64,000 bases of DNA from Candidatus Nanosynbacter sp. TM7-076 (GCF_022828325.1 NZ_JAJQJS010000004.1:1-64000); one strand, 5' to 3'. Positions 51,894 through 60,847 are shown, numbered from the stretch's first letter. Numbers and translations are program-made. Notes: generated from the letters alone by a model not told the origin.

Positions 51894-53069
51894 ATGGTTA
51901 CGGGAGAGAAAAGACAGCAATTAAGTTGGTTTTTGACGCTTGTTATTGTGGCTATTGTTAGCTTTGTGGCGGGAGCTCGCTCTGATGCGCTGTTTGCTAA
52001 CGTGGCGTCGGTATTTGGCGTTAGAACTTCAAATAAGACGATTGACTTATCTAGCGTTCAAAAAACATATCAAGAACTGGTTGCTAATTATGACGGAAAA
52101 TTGGATACTCAAAAGTTAATTTATGGCGCCAATCGTGGGCTAGTTGAAGCAGCTGGGGATCCTCATACGGCGTATATGGATCCTGATGAGACGAAGGAGT
52201 TTGACAAGTCATTAAGTGGGCAAATTGGCGGCGGAATTGGTGCGGAGATTGGTCTTAGGAATAATAAGCTAACTATCATAAAACCTCTGGAAAACAGTCC
52301 AGCTCAGAAGGCGGGAATTAAGGCTGGCGAGGTAATTGTTAAGGTGAATGATGAGGCTTCTTCTGACTGGTCAGTGGAAAAAGTTGTGAGTAAAATTCGT
52401 GGAGAAGTTGGTACATCTGTTAAATTGACGTTATTAAGTGGCGGTCAAACGCGCGAGGTGTCGGTTGTGCGTCAGAATATAGTTTCTCCGGCAGTAGAGT
52501 CGGAAATTGATGGAGAGATTGGTATTTTGAAAGTTAATCGATTTGGCGATGATACAGTAAGCTTGTCCAGAAAATACGCTTCGGAATTTGTTGAAAAAGG
52601 CGTTAAGAAGGTAATTTTGGACTTACGGAATAATCCTGGTGGAACGGTTGGGGCTGCTCAAGGGCTATTGGGTATTTGGCTGGACAATCAAATAGCTATG
52701 ACCGAGCGTCGTGGCTCTGAAATAGTTAAAACGCTGCGTACAACTGGAACACCAATTCTGGGCAATATGAAGACGGTGGTACTTATTAATGGCAATAGCG
52801 CCAGTGCTAGCGAAATTACGGCTGGGGCGCTTCGTGAATACGGAAAAGCCACGCTGGTTGGGCAGAAGAGTTACGGTAAGGGAAGCGTGCAGATTGTGCT
52901 TGGGCTGCCTGGCGGGTCGCAAATGAAGGTTACGGAAGCTAGATGGTATACGCCAAAGGGTAAAAATATAGATAAAACTGGTATAGAACCTGATGTAAAA
53001 GTTGATCTTTCGTCGGACGATGTCAATAATAACGTAGATCCGCAGATGGATAAGGCGAAGTCGTTATAA
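51894..53069 (+). CDS. ctpA: S41 C-terminal processing peptidase
   Basis: A 391-residue protease. One N-terminal helix (about 10-28) anchors it outside the membrane. A PDZ domain (about 105-180; ENSPAQKAGIKAGEVIVKVN) precedes the S41 core with GNSASASEITAGALREYG and GQKSYGKGSVQ, which supply the Ser/Lys dyad. Such peptidases trim or degrade exported proteins, including hydrolases like its neighbour. TATAAT (51882-51887) is six bases from the ATG. Confidence 0.94.
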   Translation: MVTGEKRQQLSWFLTLVIVAIVSFVAGARSDALFANVASVFGVRTSNKTIDLSSVQKTYQELVANYDGKLDTQKLIYGANRGLVEAAGDPHTAYMDPDETKEFDKSLSGQIGGGIGAEIGLRNNKLTIIKPLENSPAQKAGIKAGEVIVKVNDEASSDWSVEKVVSKIRGEVGTSVKLTLLSGGQTREVSVVRQNIVSPAVESEIDGEIGILKVNRFGDDTVSLSRKYASEFVEKGVKKVILDLRNNPGGTVGAAQGLLGIWLDNQIAMTERRGSEIVKTLRTTGTPILGNMKTVVLINGNSASASEITAGALREYGKATLVGQKSYGKGSVQIVLGLPGGSQMKVTEARWYTPKGKNIDKTGIEPDVKVDLSSDDVNNNVDPQMDKAKSL

Positions 53070-53110
53070 AGCTTGTGTTTTTGGGCTGGACAACATAAAA
53101 TGGAGATAGT

Positions 53111-53494
53111 ATGAACGGACAAAAAAAGAAGATTTTACTAGTTGAGGATGATATGGCTCTGTCTGCGGTTTACAGGTCGCGGCTGGAGATTGAGGGGTTT
53201 GACGTTAGGGAAGCCAACAATGGAGAAGACGCTCTGTCTGCAACTGTTGAATATCGTCCAGATTTGATTCTTTTGGATGTGATGATGCCAAAAATTAGCG
53301 GCTTTGATGTCCTGGACATTCTTCGCAATACGCCAGAAACTGCTAACGTGAGGATTATTATGCTGACGGCGCTTAGCCAACCAAAGGATAAGGAGCGCGC
53401 TGAGAGCTTGGGCGTTGATGATTATTTGGTGAAATCCCAGGTTGTAATTGGCGACGTTGTGGCTCGCGTAAAGCATCATTTGGGCATTCAATAG
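53111..53494 (+). CDS. Stand-alone response-regulator receiver
   Basis: A 127-residue CheY-like domain with Asp12-13 acid pocket (LLVEDD), phosphoacceptor Asp56 in LILLDVMMP, Thr in IMLTALSQ and Lys in DDYLVKSQ. No output domain is attached. No kinase gene is adjacent; the only kinase in the window is at 59763. GGAG precedes the ATG. Confidence 0.9.
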   Translation: MNGQKKKILLVEDDMALSAVYRSRLEIEGFDVREANNGEDALSATVEYRPDLILLDVMMPKISGFDVLDILRNTPETANVRIIMLTALSQPKDKERAESLGVDDYLVKSQVVIGDVVARVKHHLGIQ

Positions 53495-53513
53495 AAGCTA
53501 AGCTGAGTAAAAG

Positions 53514-53542
53514 AAGTCATCCTCTACGGGGGTTGACTTTTT
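53514..53542 (+). terminator. Terminator after the receiver gene
   Basis: AAGTCA (53514-53519) pairs with TGACTT (53534-53539), with further CC/GG pairing, then TTT. The right arm shares bases with the next -35. Confidence 0.65.
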
Positions 53543-53561
53543 GCTTGTTTTTTGATATAAA
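53533..53561 (+). promoter_or_regulatory. Promoter of the large acidic orphan
   Basis: TTGACT (53533-53538), 17 bases, TATAAA (53556-53561). The ATG is ten bases further. Confidence 0.6.
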
Positions 53562-53571
53562 GTAGTTATAT

Positions 53572-55071
53572 ATGGAAAAACCAAAACCAGCACAGAACCA
53601 CGAACAAGAACGACCAAAAACATTGGAAGACTATGCAGTTAAGACTTTTCCTGTTGATACCGATCCAGATAATGCAAGGCGTCCACTAACCGTTATTCGC
53701 AGTGGTCAAGACGGAGAGGGCGTTAAGTATGACAGAGGTTGGAATCCTATTGGTATGTCGGTCGTGTGTGACACTGATTCTGAGGAGGGTATTGGTCCAA
53801 TTAAGCTGCTTATGGAAGCATATAAACTGGTTGGAACTGATATTAAAACTGAGTTTGTGCCGTTGGAGGACATTCAGGGTCTAAATGAAGATTATATTAA
53901 GTATCTTTACGGAAAAACTCCCAAGGAAATGATTGAAGAAGCTAAGCAGATTTGGCGGCAGAAACATCCGGATAGTATGAGGATTGAGTCTTTGGCTCCA
54001 GGGGTAGGCTCAGACTCAGGCGCAGAAACCCCAAGTAATGGCTTGGTTGAAGATAATACCTCTGATCATGAGAAGCCTTTAGTGGATGAAGTTAGTCCTG
54101 CAATGGGAAGTGTGGCTGTTGAGGCTACTGGAATTAAAAAGCCGATAACGAATAAGGTAGAAATCAACGAGCCAGTTAGAGGGCCAGTGAAGACGAATGA
54201 GACTGGCGTCGGTTCACCAGCCTTGAGGATGACTAAAGAAGTTCTGGAGTCGATTGGGGCGATCAAAGTCAATGACTCAGTAGGTTCGCCAGCGGTTGAG
54301 TCAGCTAAAAAGCCAGCGGAGATAGATAAGGTGGGTATTAATCCAGCGGATTTGGTAGCAACCGAACCAGTTAAAAAGCCGGTGGAGACGGATAAGGCAA
54401 GCGCTGCTCCAGCAGATTTGCCAGCAGCTAAATCAGTTGAAAACCCAGTGGTTGAAAAGTCGATGGAAACGAATGAAGCCAATGCAGACATGTTACTTGA
54501 GGACTTTAAGTCTGTGATGAATGATTTTGAAAAAGACACAGAAGAGAATAATGGTAAGTTTTTTGCAAAGGTTCAATATATAACTGGAGAGCTGGATCGG
54601 TTTAGGGGGCTAATTAAATATAATCCAACAGCAGCAATGAATGATCCTGTGATCTCAGAGATGATAACATCTGAGCCGGATAGAATTAGAAATCTTGAAG
54701 ATTCTAGGGCTGAGGATGCGAATGAATTTAAGAATAACATAAAGAGTCTTCTGGAGAGTCTAAAAAGTAAGATTGAAAATGATGACGAGCGTAGGCGTCT
54801 GGTTAAGATAACTGAGTATGTAGGTCAGATGGGTAAGGATAATGTAGTTCTGGGTGATACAACTAATAACTTGTTGGATAAATTAATAAGAATAAGACGT
54901 TATATTGAGGGGTGGCAGAATGACAGATGGGGAGCCGACGGCTATAAAAGTAATATATCTCAGGTGATTGGTGAAATTATTAGTGATTTGTCGACAGCTA
55001 GTGGGCACCGTCAGAATATCGTAGACGGTATTAAGAGAATTAAGAGTGAGGGATATTATCAAGAGAGGTGA
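53572..55071 (+). CDS. Large acidic orphan protein with low-complexity centre
   Basis: A 499-residue soluble protein. Residues about 1-130 look folded (KYDRGWNPIGMSVVCDTD). Residues about 150-310 are a degenerate, Pro/Glu/Lys/Val-rich repeat region (VGSPAVESAKKPAEIDKVG and relatives). The last 180 residues are helical and charged, probably coiled. No signal peptide, membrane helix or known domain. A single-gene unit between two terminators. Base use is in line with the other orphan genes. Confidence 0.7.
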   Translation: MEKPKPAQNHEQERPKTLEDYAVKTFPVDTDPDNARRPLTVIRSGQDGEGVKYDRGWNPIGMSVVCDTDSEEGIGPIKLLMEAYKLVGTDIKTEFVPLEDIQGLNEDYIKYLYGKTPKEMIEEAKQIWRQKHPDSMRIESLAPGVGSDSGAETPSNGLVEDNTSDHEKPLVDEVSPAMGSVAVEATGIKKPITNKVEINEPVRGPVKTNETGVGSPALRMTKEVLESIGAIKVNDSVGSPAVESAKKPAEIDKVGINPADLVATEPVKKPVETDKASAAPADLPAAKSVENPVVEKSMETNEANADMLLEDFKSVMNDFEKDTEENNGKFFAKVQYITGELDRFRGLIKYNPTAAMNDPVISEMITSEPDRIRNLEDSRAEDANEFKNNIKSLLESLKSKIENDDERRRLVKITEYVGQMGKDNVVLGDTTNNLLDKLIRIRRYIEGWQNDRWGADGYKSNISQVIGEIISDLSTASGHRQNIVDGIKRIKSEGYYQER

Positions 55072-55082
55072 TTAATATTAAA

Positions 55083-55110
55083 ATAACTCCGTGTTTACCG
55101 GAGCTATTTT
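55083..55110. terminator. Bidirectional terminator between the orphan and rpmA
   Basis: ATAACTCCG (55083-55091) and CGGAGCTAT (55099-55107) pair with one mismatch; T or A runs flank it on both sides. Confidence 0.7.
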
Positions 55111-55129
55111 AATAAAAAGTTTTTACCGA

Positions 55130-55402
55130 TTAAAGAACAACAACTTGTGTTCGGCGTTCTGATTTGCCGGTAAACTTAGTTTTCTTAACTGACTTAAAGC
55201 CAACTACGCCATCTTTTGCAGCGTGGATGGTGAAATTGCGGCTAACGTATGTGCCGTCACCAGCGATCTTTGTGGCACCAGTTTGGCGAACTAGAACTTC
55301 TCCAGCGGAAACTTTTTGACCGCCAAATCGCTTAACGCCAAGACGTTGACCAGCATTGTTGTGGATATTCTTACTAGAACCACCAGCTTTAACCTTTGAC
55401 AT
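55130..55402 (-). CDS. rpmA: Large ribosomal subunit protein bL27
   Basis: A 90-residue bL27 (KAGGSSKNIHNNAGQRLGVK, then RFGGQKVSAGEVLVRQTG). Its N-terminus reaches the peptidyl transferase centre; there is no cleavable extension of the Firmicute type. AAGGAG precedes the ATG on this strand. It is separated from rplU. Confidence 0.95.
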   Translation of the reverse strand: MSKVKAGGSSKNIHNNAGQRLGVKRFGGQKVSAGEVLVRQTGATKIAGDGTYVSRNFTIHAAKDGVVGFKSVKKTKFTGKSERRTQVVVL

Positions 55403-55465
55403 TCTTTACTCCTTATAGTTTCTATAAAACAATCTGTTCTAGTTTATCGAAAATAAAGCCAGTTG

Positions 55466-56659
55466 TCAAGCGGTTTTGGCTATATCTGCGGGTTTTAATA
55501 CCAATATTTCTCTGGCAACAACTTGATCTTCACGGTAATATAAGAGGTTTTTATCGATAATTTGCTGATATCCAAGTTTTTTAAGATTTTTTATCAGAGG
55601 CAAATGAGTGAATTTACCTTCGCGATTTTGCCACGCTGGAACGGCTATACAAAGCGTCGTGTCTGGGCGAATTTGCGAGTGGATATTTTGTAGAAAATCG
55701 CTAATTATGTGATTACAATTTCCGACTACTTCGTGAAGTTTTTCTGGGCTGGGTGGTGCGGAAAACGGCTGACCTAAATATGTTTCGCAAACAACGCGAT
55801 AAATCTGTCTCTTCTGTTCACCTGTTAATTTTACAGAGGTGGCATCGGCCTGATGCGCTTGCCAGAAAGTGTTTGTCGAAAAAGTTTTTTCCACCCAGCT
55901 CATATTTTCAGTCGTGTAAGATATCATCTTATCGCTCAAATCGCTGCCATAAGCATTCACGCCGATAAGCGCAGCTTCTTGCAGTACTGTTCCTGTGCCA
56001 CAGAACGGATCCCAGAGATAATCATCAGGTTTTGCGCCAGACAGGTTAATCATAATTTGTGCAAGCTTGGGCGGAAGCATTCCCACGAAGGCGTCGCGCT
56101 TTGGTCGTCCGCGGTCGCGCTGAGTATACGAATTGATATTTTGAGCGCCACGACTTTCAGCGATTATCAAATCTCCGTACACGTTCTTAGCTATGATAAT
56201 TTCAATTTTCGCCTCAGACCTGCCGAGTTTATTATTGTGAGAGGTCGCAGTGGACAGCGCAGCGGTTTTATTAGGAATTAGGCGCAAACTGACGCCAGAT
56301 TTTTTCAGGTTGTTTTTTAAGATGATTCCGATTTTTTGGACGTTTCTCGGATCTGTTTTATTGCCATAAAAACTTATTCCGAGGGTTATTTTTTTTTGAC
56401 TATTTGAAAGGTTTTTTGTGTATTTTTCAACAATAATTTTTGACGCCTGGAGCAGGGTGTTGCGGTCCGATTTTTGCGACTTTATCTTCGTGATAACTTG
56501 TCCGCATTTAATCGTTCCGCCGAGATTGTCAATTGAAAAATTGTCGCAATTAACCGTGGCGGCTTGGTTGGAGATTTTTTGGACATTTTTAGCACCGTAA
56601 ACCGCCTCTAATTCAGCGATAGAGATTTCTGGTTGACGGCCAAGAATAGCTATAAACAT
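55466..56659 (-). CDS. Trm11/UPF0020-like RNA methyltransferase
   Basis: A 397-residue protein. The N-terminal part (about 1-150) fits a THUMP-like RNA-binding region. The methyltransferase core has the SAM motif DPFCGTGTVLQEAALIG near 215 and the strand GVNAYGSDLSDKMI. The usual D/N-P-P-Y motif is not seen, so the active site is diverged. Probable tRNA guanine or adenine methyltransferase. TATAAT on this strand (56671-56666) is six bases from the ATG. Confidence 0.78.
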   Translation of the reverse strand: MFIAILGRQPEISIAELEAVYGAKNVQKISNQAATVNCDNFSIDNLGGTIKCGQVITKIKSQKSDRNTLLQASKIIVEKYTKNLSNSQKKITLGISFYGNKTDPRNVQKIGIILKNNLKKSGVSLRLIPNKTAALSTATSHNNKLGRSEAKIEIIIAKNVYGDLIIAESRGAQNINSYTQRDRGRPKRDAFVGMLPPKLAQIMINLSGAKPDDYLWDPFCGTGTVLQEAALIGVNAYGSDLSDKMISYTTENMSWVEKTFSTNTFWQAHQADATSVKLTGEQKRQIYRVVCETYLGQPFSAPPSPEKLHEVVGNCNHIISDFLQNIHSQIRPDTTLCIAVPAWQNREGKFTHLPLIKNLKKLGYQQIIDKNLLYYREDQVVAREILVLKPADIAKTA

Positions 56660-56665
56660 ATCGTA

Positions 56666-56690
56666 ATTATAACATTTATCGTGGTATAAT
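56666..56690. promoter_or_regulatory. Divergent -10 elements for the methyltransferase and the flippase-like gene
   Basis: TATAAT on the - strand (56671-56666) and TGG-TATAAT on the + strand (56685-56690). The second shows that ATG 56689 is part of the promoter and that the true start is ATG 56698. Confidence 0.75.
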
Positions 56691-56697
56691 GAAGGTT

Positions 56698-57765
56698 ATG
56701 TTACCGAAGGTGTTGCAACTGTTGAAATCGCCACGAGCCATTATGAGCGTTTTGACGTTGGCGGTTTTGGCAATAATAATTTTTCTATCTCGGCATGAGC
56801 TAGTGAAGGCGTGGAATTTGTTTCTGCATGCGGATTTATGGCTATTATTCTTATTGTTGCCATTCCAAATTATCGTGTACTTCGCTGGCGGCGAGATGAT
56901 TTTTTCGTATTTAAGAGAGAAGAATCTGATTCATCATATTTCCAGGCTGGAGCAGACGAGGATTGCGCTGGAGCTTAATTTGGTCAATCATATTTTTCCG
57001 TCGGGTGGAGTTAGTGGGATTTCGTATACGACGTGGCGAATGCATAAGCTTGGCGTGAGTTCGGCGCGTTCGACATTTGCGCAGGTGATTCGTTACGTCA
57101 CGGGATTTTTGTCGCTTTTGGTTTTGTTGGTGATTGCTGTGTTGGCGCTGGCTATTGACGGTAAGGTTAATCGTTATATCGTTGCCGCTAGCTTTTTGCT
57201 GATTATCGTGGTTTTGGCGCTGACGTTTGGTCTGATTTTCGTGTTTTCGTCAAAGCGACGTATGCAAATGACTGCTGCTAAATTGTCTAAATTCATCAAT
57301 ACGTTGGTAAAAATTGCAACCTTGGGCAAGAAGCGACGAGTGATGAAGTCGAAGAAAGTCGAAGAGTTTTTTGTTGACATGCAGGACGATTTTCAAGATT
57401 TGTCCAATCATCCGAAACTTCTAATAAAACCGATGATTTGGGGAACTGTTTATACTGTTTTTGATGTGGCGATGTTTGCCGTGGCGTTTCTATCTCTGGG
57501 TGTTTTTGTTAATCCGGCGATTCTGATGGTTGGATATGGCGTGGCGGGATTGGCAGCGATTGTCGTGTTTACGCCTGGAGGGACGGGCGTTTATGAAACC
57601 ATTATGATCATTTTCTTAAGCATGGCAGGCACTCCGCCGGATTTGGCGATTGCTGGAATAATTTTGACGCGAGCAATTTTACTTACTGGCACGATTATCT
57701 TTGGCTATATTTTCTATCAACACGCACTGATTAAATACGGCAAGCCAGATGATTCCCAGATTTAG
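56698..57765 (+). CDS. UPF0104/LPG-synthase-type membrane flippase-like protein
   Basis: A 355-residue protein with eight or so helices. The family pattern NLVNHIFPSGGVSGISYTTW near 95 and FTPGGTGVYETIMI near 295 match the membrane domain of lysyl-phosphatidylglycerol synthases and their stand-alone relatives (UPF0104). No synthase domain is attached. Relatives move or glycosylate lipids. Start ATG 56698 is seven bases after the -10. It overlaps xseA by 17 bases. Confidence 0.85.
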   Translation: MLPKVLQLLKSPRAIMSVLTLAVLAIIIFLSRHELVKAWNLFLHADLWLLFLLLPFQIIVYFAGGEMIFSYLREKNLIHHISRLEQTRIALELNLVNHIFPSGGVSGISYTTWRMHKLGVSSARSTFAQVIRYVTGFLSLLVLLVIAVLALAIDGKVNRYIVAASFLLIIVVLALTFGLIFVFSSKRRMQMTAAKLSKFINTLVKIATLGKKRRVMKSKKVEEFFVDMQDDFQDLSNHPKLLIKPMIWGTVYTVFDVAMFAVAFLSLGVFVNPAILMVGYGVAGLAAIVVFTPGGTGVYETIMIIFLSMAGTPPDLAIAGIILTRAILLTGTIIFGYIFYQHALIKYGKPDDSQI

Positions 57766-58849
57766 CGTTAGCAATTTCATAGCAGTTGTCAATCAAACTT
57801 TTGACGTGGCTTTTGCTGGGATGGTTGAAGTTGAGGGTGAAGTTTCTGGCCTCAAGTCTTATCCTCCGAAATACGCTTTTTTCGATCTGAAGGATGACGA
57901 TGGGCTGGTTCGGTGCTTTGTTGGTTTTAGCAATTTACGCACGCCAATTGAAGATGGGATGAAGGTCGTTGTTCGGGCAATGCCGGCACTTAGGGATAAT
58001 GGCGCCTTTAGCTTGAACGTTCAAGAAATTCGCCCATTAGGCAAGGGAAGTTTGAAGCGAAGTTTTGAGCTTTTGAAGCAAAAATTGACAGTTGAGGGTT
58101 TGTTTAATTCTGAAAGAAAGCGTCCATTACCGCAATATCCTCAGAGGGTGGCTGTTATTTCCAGCACGAAAGCGGCGGGGTATGCTGACTTTATGAAGAT
58201 TTCTAGCGAACGTTGGGGCGGCGTGAAATTCGTGGTCGCCAACGTTAATGTACAGGGCGTGAATGCCGCAGATCAAGCTGTTCGAGCAATCTCATATTTT
58301 AATCAAATGTCAGAATCTCCAGATGTAATTGTTTTGATTCGTGGCGGTGGCAGTGCGGAAGACTTGGCGAGTTTTAACGATGAAAAACTAGTACGGGCGG
58401 TGGCGAGTAGTCGCATTCCAACGATGACTGGAATTGGTCATGAGATTGATGAGAGTTTGTGCGATTTGGCGGCGGACGTTCGCGCAGCCACGCCGAGTAA
58501 CGCTGCGCAATTGCTGTTTCCTGATAAGCGAGAAGTGGTTCGGCATTTGCATTACAGGCTAATTGACGCGAAAGATTCAATTTGTAGAGCTATCGAAGAG
58601 CAATCGCTTAATGCAACAATGTTGCAAAAAGAAGCGCTAAAACAGTGGTCAAGTCGTGTGGATACGGCTGTAAATGCAACATTGTCGCAACAAAAAGTCA
58701 TCGCTGAGTATGATCCGGAAATGGCGCTGCGTCGTGGCTATGCAATGATCAAGGGCGATTTACAGATTGGTAATATTGTAGAGATTACAACAAAAGATAT
58801 AATTATGAAAGCGAGGATTGAGAATAGTGAACAACGATATGACGATTGA
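57749..58849 (+). CDS. xseA: Exodeoxyribonuclease VII large subunit
   Basis: A 366-residue nuclease subunit. The N-terminal OB fold has GEVSGLKSYPPKYAFFDLKD; the catalytic region has PQRVAVISSTKAAGYADFM, VLIRGGGSAEDLASFND and TGIGHEIDESLCDLAADVRA. It is shorter than the usual 400-450 residues through a reduced coiled coil. It degrades single-stranded DNA with XseB, which follows and overlaps. Confidence 0.93.
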   Translation: MIPRFSVSNFIAVVNQTFDVAFAGMVEVEGEVSGLKSYPPKYAFFDLKDDDGLVRCFVGFSNLRTPIEDGMKVVVRAMPALRDNGAFSLNVQEIRPLGKGSLKRSFELLKQKLTVEGLFNSERKRPLPQYPQRVAVISSTKAAGYADFMKISSERWGGVKFVVANVNVQGVNAADQAVRAISYFNQMSESPDVIVLIRGGGSAEDLASFNDEKLVRAVASSRIPTMTGIGHEIDESLCDLAADVRAATPSNAAQLLFPDKREVVRHLHYRLIDAKDSICRAIEEQSLNATMLQKEALKQWSSRVDTAVNATLSQQKVIAEYDPEMALRRGYAMIKGDLQIGNIVEITTKDIIMKARIENSEQRYDD

Positions 58850-59027
58850 GCAAATGATGGCTGAATTGAACGAGCGAATCGCGTGGTTTCAAGGCGATGA
58901 TTTTAATCTGGATGAGGCGAAACAGAGATTTATTGAGGCGAGAGAGTTATCAAAAAAAATTACTGCCACTCTGGAAGATATGCGACATGATATCGAGGTT
59001 CTTAGTGAGGATTTCAACGCTGAGTAA
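58827..59027 (+). CDS. xseB: Exodeoxyribonuclease VII small subunit
   Basis: A subunit of about 66 residues: two helices with MMAELNERIAWFQGDDFNLD and EAKQRFIEARELSKKITATL, the family pattern. The start is uncertain: GTG 58827 has GAGG at a fair distance; TTG 58818 and ATG 58839 are possible. It overlaps the end of xseA, so translation is coupled. Confidence 0.85.
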   Translation: MNNDMTIEQMMAELNERIAWFQGDDFNLDEAKQRFIEARELSKKITATLEDMRHDIEVLSEDFNAE

Positions 59028-59067
59028 GATCTTTACATCAATTAAAGCATAAGCTATACTTTACAAT

Positions 59068-59727
59068 ATGATGACGAGAGATAAGAGTGAGCGTGGCTCA
59101 GTTAATGGCTGGATGGTCGGCACAATCGGCTGTCTGATACTGTTTTTGATTGCTGGATCTTTGGCAATTTGGGCGTACATGCAATACTCCCGAGAAAAAA
59201 GCAGCGTTGATAGTAAAGTTGCGATTGAAGTTGCTAAGGGGAAGAGTGAACAAGCCGAATCAGACCAGAAGAAATTTTCTGAAGAAGCAAAAAACCCGCG
59301 TATTGAATTTGTTGGTCCTGCTGAATATGGTCGAGTATCGTTCATGTATCCAAAGACTTGGAGTGTATATGTAGGGAATGACGGCAGCGACAGGGGCGAT
59401 TACAAAGCTTATCTTCACCCTATTTCAGTTCCTTCGACAACTAATAAAAATAGTCGGTTTGCGCTGAGGCTAGAGATTATCAATAAGAATATGGATACGG
59501 TGCTGAATGAGTATCAATCGCGACTAAAGAAGGGTGAATTGACCTCAAGTAGTACCGAGTTTAACGGAATATCAGCGACTCGGATTGACGGTACGTTTGA
59601 GAAAGAATTGCGCGGCTCTGTGGTTTTGATGAAAGTTCGCGATAAAACTATTCGTTTTTCAACCGACGCAGATACATTTAAGCCAGATTTCCAGACTATA
59701 TTGAGCACTGTAAAAATCTCTGAATAG
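59068..59727 (+). CDS. Membrane-anchored PsbP-like protein, function unknown
   Basis: A 219-residue protein. One helix (about 17-40) then a charged linker and an outside domain (about 75-218) starting GRVSFMYPKTWSVYV and ending ILSTVKISE, the edge strands of a PsbP/Mog1-like fold. The substrate or partner is unknown. TATACT (59055-59060) is seven bases from the ATG. Confidence 0.7.
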   Translation: MMTRDKSERGSVNGWMVGTIGCLILFLIAGSLAIWAYMQYSREKSSVDSKVAIEVAKGKSEQAESDQKKFSEEAKNPRIEFVGPAEYGRVSFMYPKTWSVYVGNDGSDRGDYKAYLHPISVPSTTNKNSRFALRLEIINKNMDTVLNEYQSRLKKGELTSSSTEFNGISATRIDGTFEKELRGSVVLMKVRDKTIRFSTDADTFKPDFQTILSTVKISE

Positions 59728-59762
59728 AAAAACCCAGCACATATTTGCTATACTAGAATTGT

Positions 59763-60479
59763 ATGGCAGGTAAAGAGTGGAGTGATGCTGATTTTGGGGG
59801 ATTGCCGAGCGTTTTGGTGGCGGCACATGAGCTGAAAACGCCGCTGGCTTTGATTAGACAATTGGCATTATTGCTGGACGACGATTTAACCAGTTCTGCC
59901 GATAAAACTCAGATCCAGCAACGAATTATTCGGACTTCTGAGCAAGCATTGCAACTTACGATTGATTTGGCAAATTCAGCTAATTTAACGCCGTCGTTAT
60001 TTCCGCTTGAACCGGTCAATCCGTTGGCTTTATGTCAGCAAGTAGCGATGGAAACGAAGTTCAACGCAATGCTTTACGGACGAAAAGTTAGCTGGCCTAA
60101 GAGCGGTCGAAATAGTCAATTGATATTAGCGAACCGAACACTTTTGGGGCGAATTTTAGCGAATTTTTTGAATAACGCGCTGGCGTATACGGAGGACGGG
60201 TCGGAAGTTAAGGTTTCGGTTAAGGCGACAAAAGATGCCGTGAGAATGAGCGTGCGGGATTTTGGACCGATGATGAGTTTGAAGGAATATCAGCTTTTGC
60301 TTGATGAAATGGAAACGCGAAAAACCGTGCGAACAAGGCCGGAAAGTAGCGGGCTGGGGATTTACGTGGCGAATCAATTTGCGCGGGCGATGAACGGGCG
60401 AATCGGTCTGATCCGTCACCGTGATGGACTGACTTTTTATGTAGAAATGCCAATTAGTCGGCAGTTGAGCTTGATATGA
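59763..60479 (+). CDS. Soluble histidine kinase without sensor domain
   Basis: A 238-residue kinase. His22 lies in VAAHELKTPLALIRQ near the start, so no input or membrane domain precedes it. The ATPase domain has NFLNNALAYTEDG (N box), RDFGPMM (degenerate G1) and SSGLGIYVANQFARAMNG (G2). It overlaps its receiver partner by four bases. TGC-TATACT (59749-59754) is eight bases from the ATG. Confidence 0.88.
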   Translation: MAGKEWSDADFGGLPSVLVAAHELKTPLALIRQLALLLDDDLTSSADKTQIQQRIIRTSEQALQLTIDLANSANLTPSLFPLEPVNPLALCQQVAMETKFNAMLYGRKVSWPKSGRNSQLILANRTLLGRILANFLNNALAYTEDGSEVKVSVKATKDAVRMSVRDFGPMMSLKEYQLLLDEMETRKTVRTRPESSGLGIYVANQFARAMNGRIGLIRHRDGLTFYVEMPISRQLSLI

Positions 60480-60847
60480 AAAAACTGTTAATTGTTGAGG
60501 ACGATAAGAATTGGGCGGATATTCTGGGCAAGTTTGCCGCGGATGTCGGCGCGGAATGTCGAGTGGCGGTTTCTGGTGGTCAGGCGATTGAAATTATTGA
60601 CGATTGGCAACCCGATGCTTTAATTTTGGATATGTTGTTGGCGGGAGAAACGGCGATTGCTCTGTTGAATGAACTGCGATCGTACGCGGATTTGGCAAGT
60701 TTGCCGATTGTGGTTTGTACGAATATCGACGTTAAAATGGACGATTTGCGTCCGCTTGGCGTGAAGGCGATTTTGAATAAAACGTCGATGCGTCCGAATG
60801 AGGCGCGGGCGATTTTTCGCGAGGTTCTAAATGACGGGGCAGAGTGA
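60476..60847 (+). CDS. Receiver-only response regulator
   Basis: A 123-residue CheY-like protein. IVEDDKNWADIL is the acid pocket, Asp52 in ALILDMLLA the phosphoacceptor, Thr in VVCTNIDV and Lys in AILNKTSM. No output domain. It is coupled to the kinase (ATGA overlap) and its end overlaps recO by 17 bases, tying it to a DNA-repair operon. Confidence 0.88.
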   Translation: MKKLLIVEDDKNWADILGKFAADVGAECRVAVSGGQAIEIIDDWQPDALILDMLLAGETAIALLNELRSYADLASLPIVVCTNIDVKMDDLRPLGVKAILNKTSMRPNEARAIFREVLNDGAE

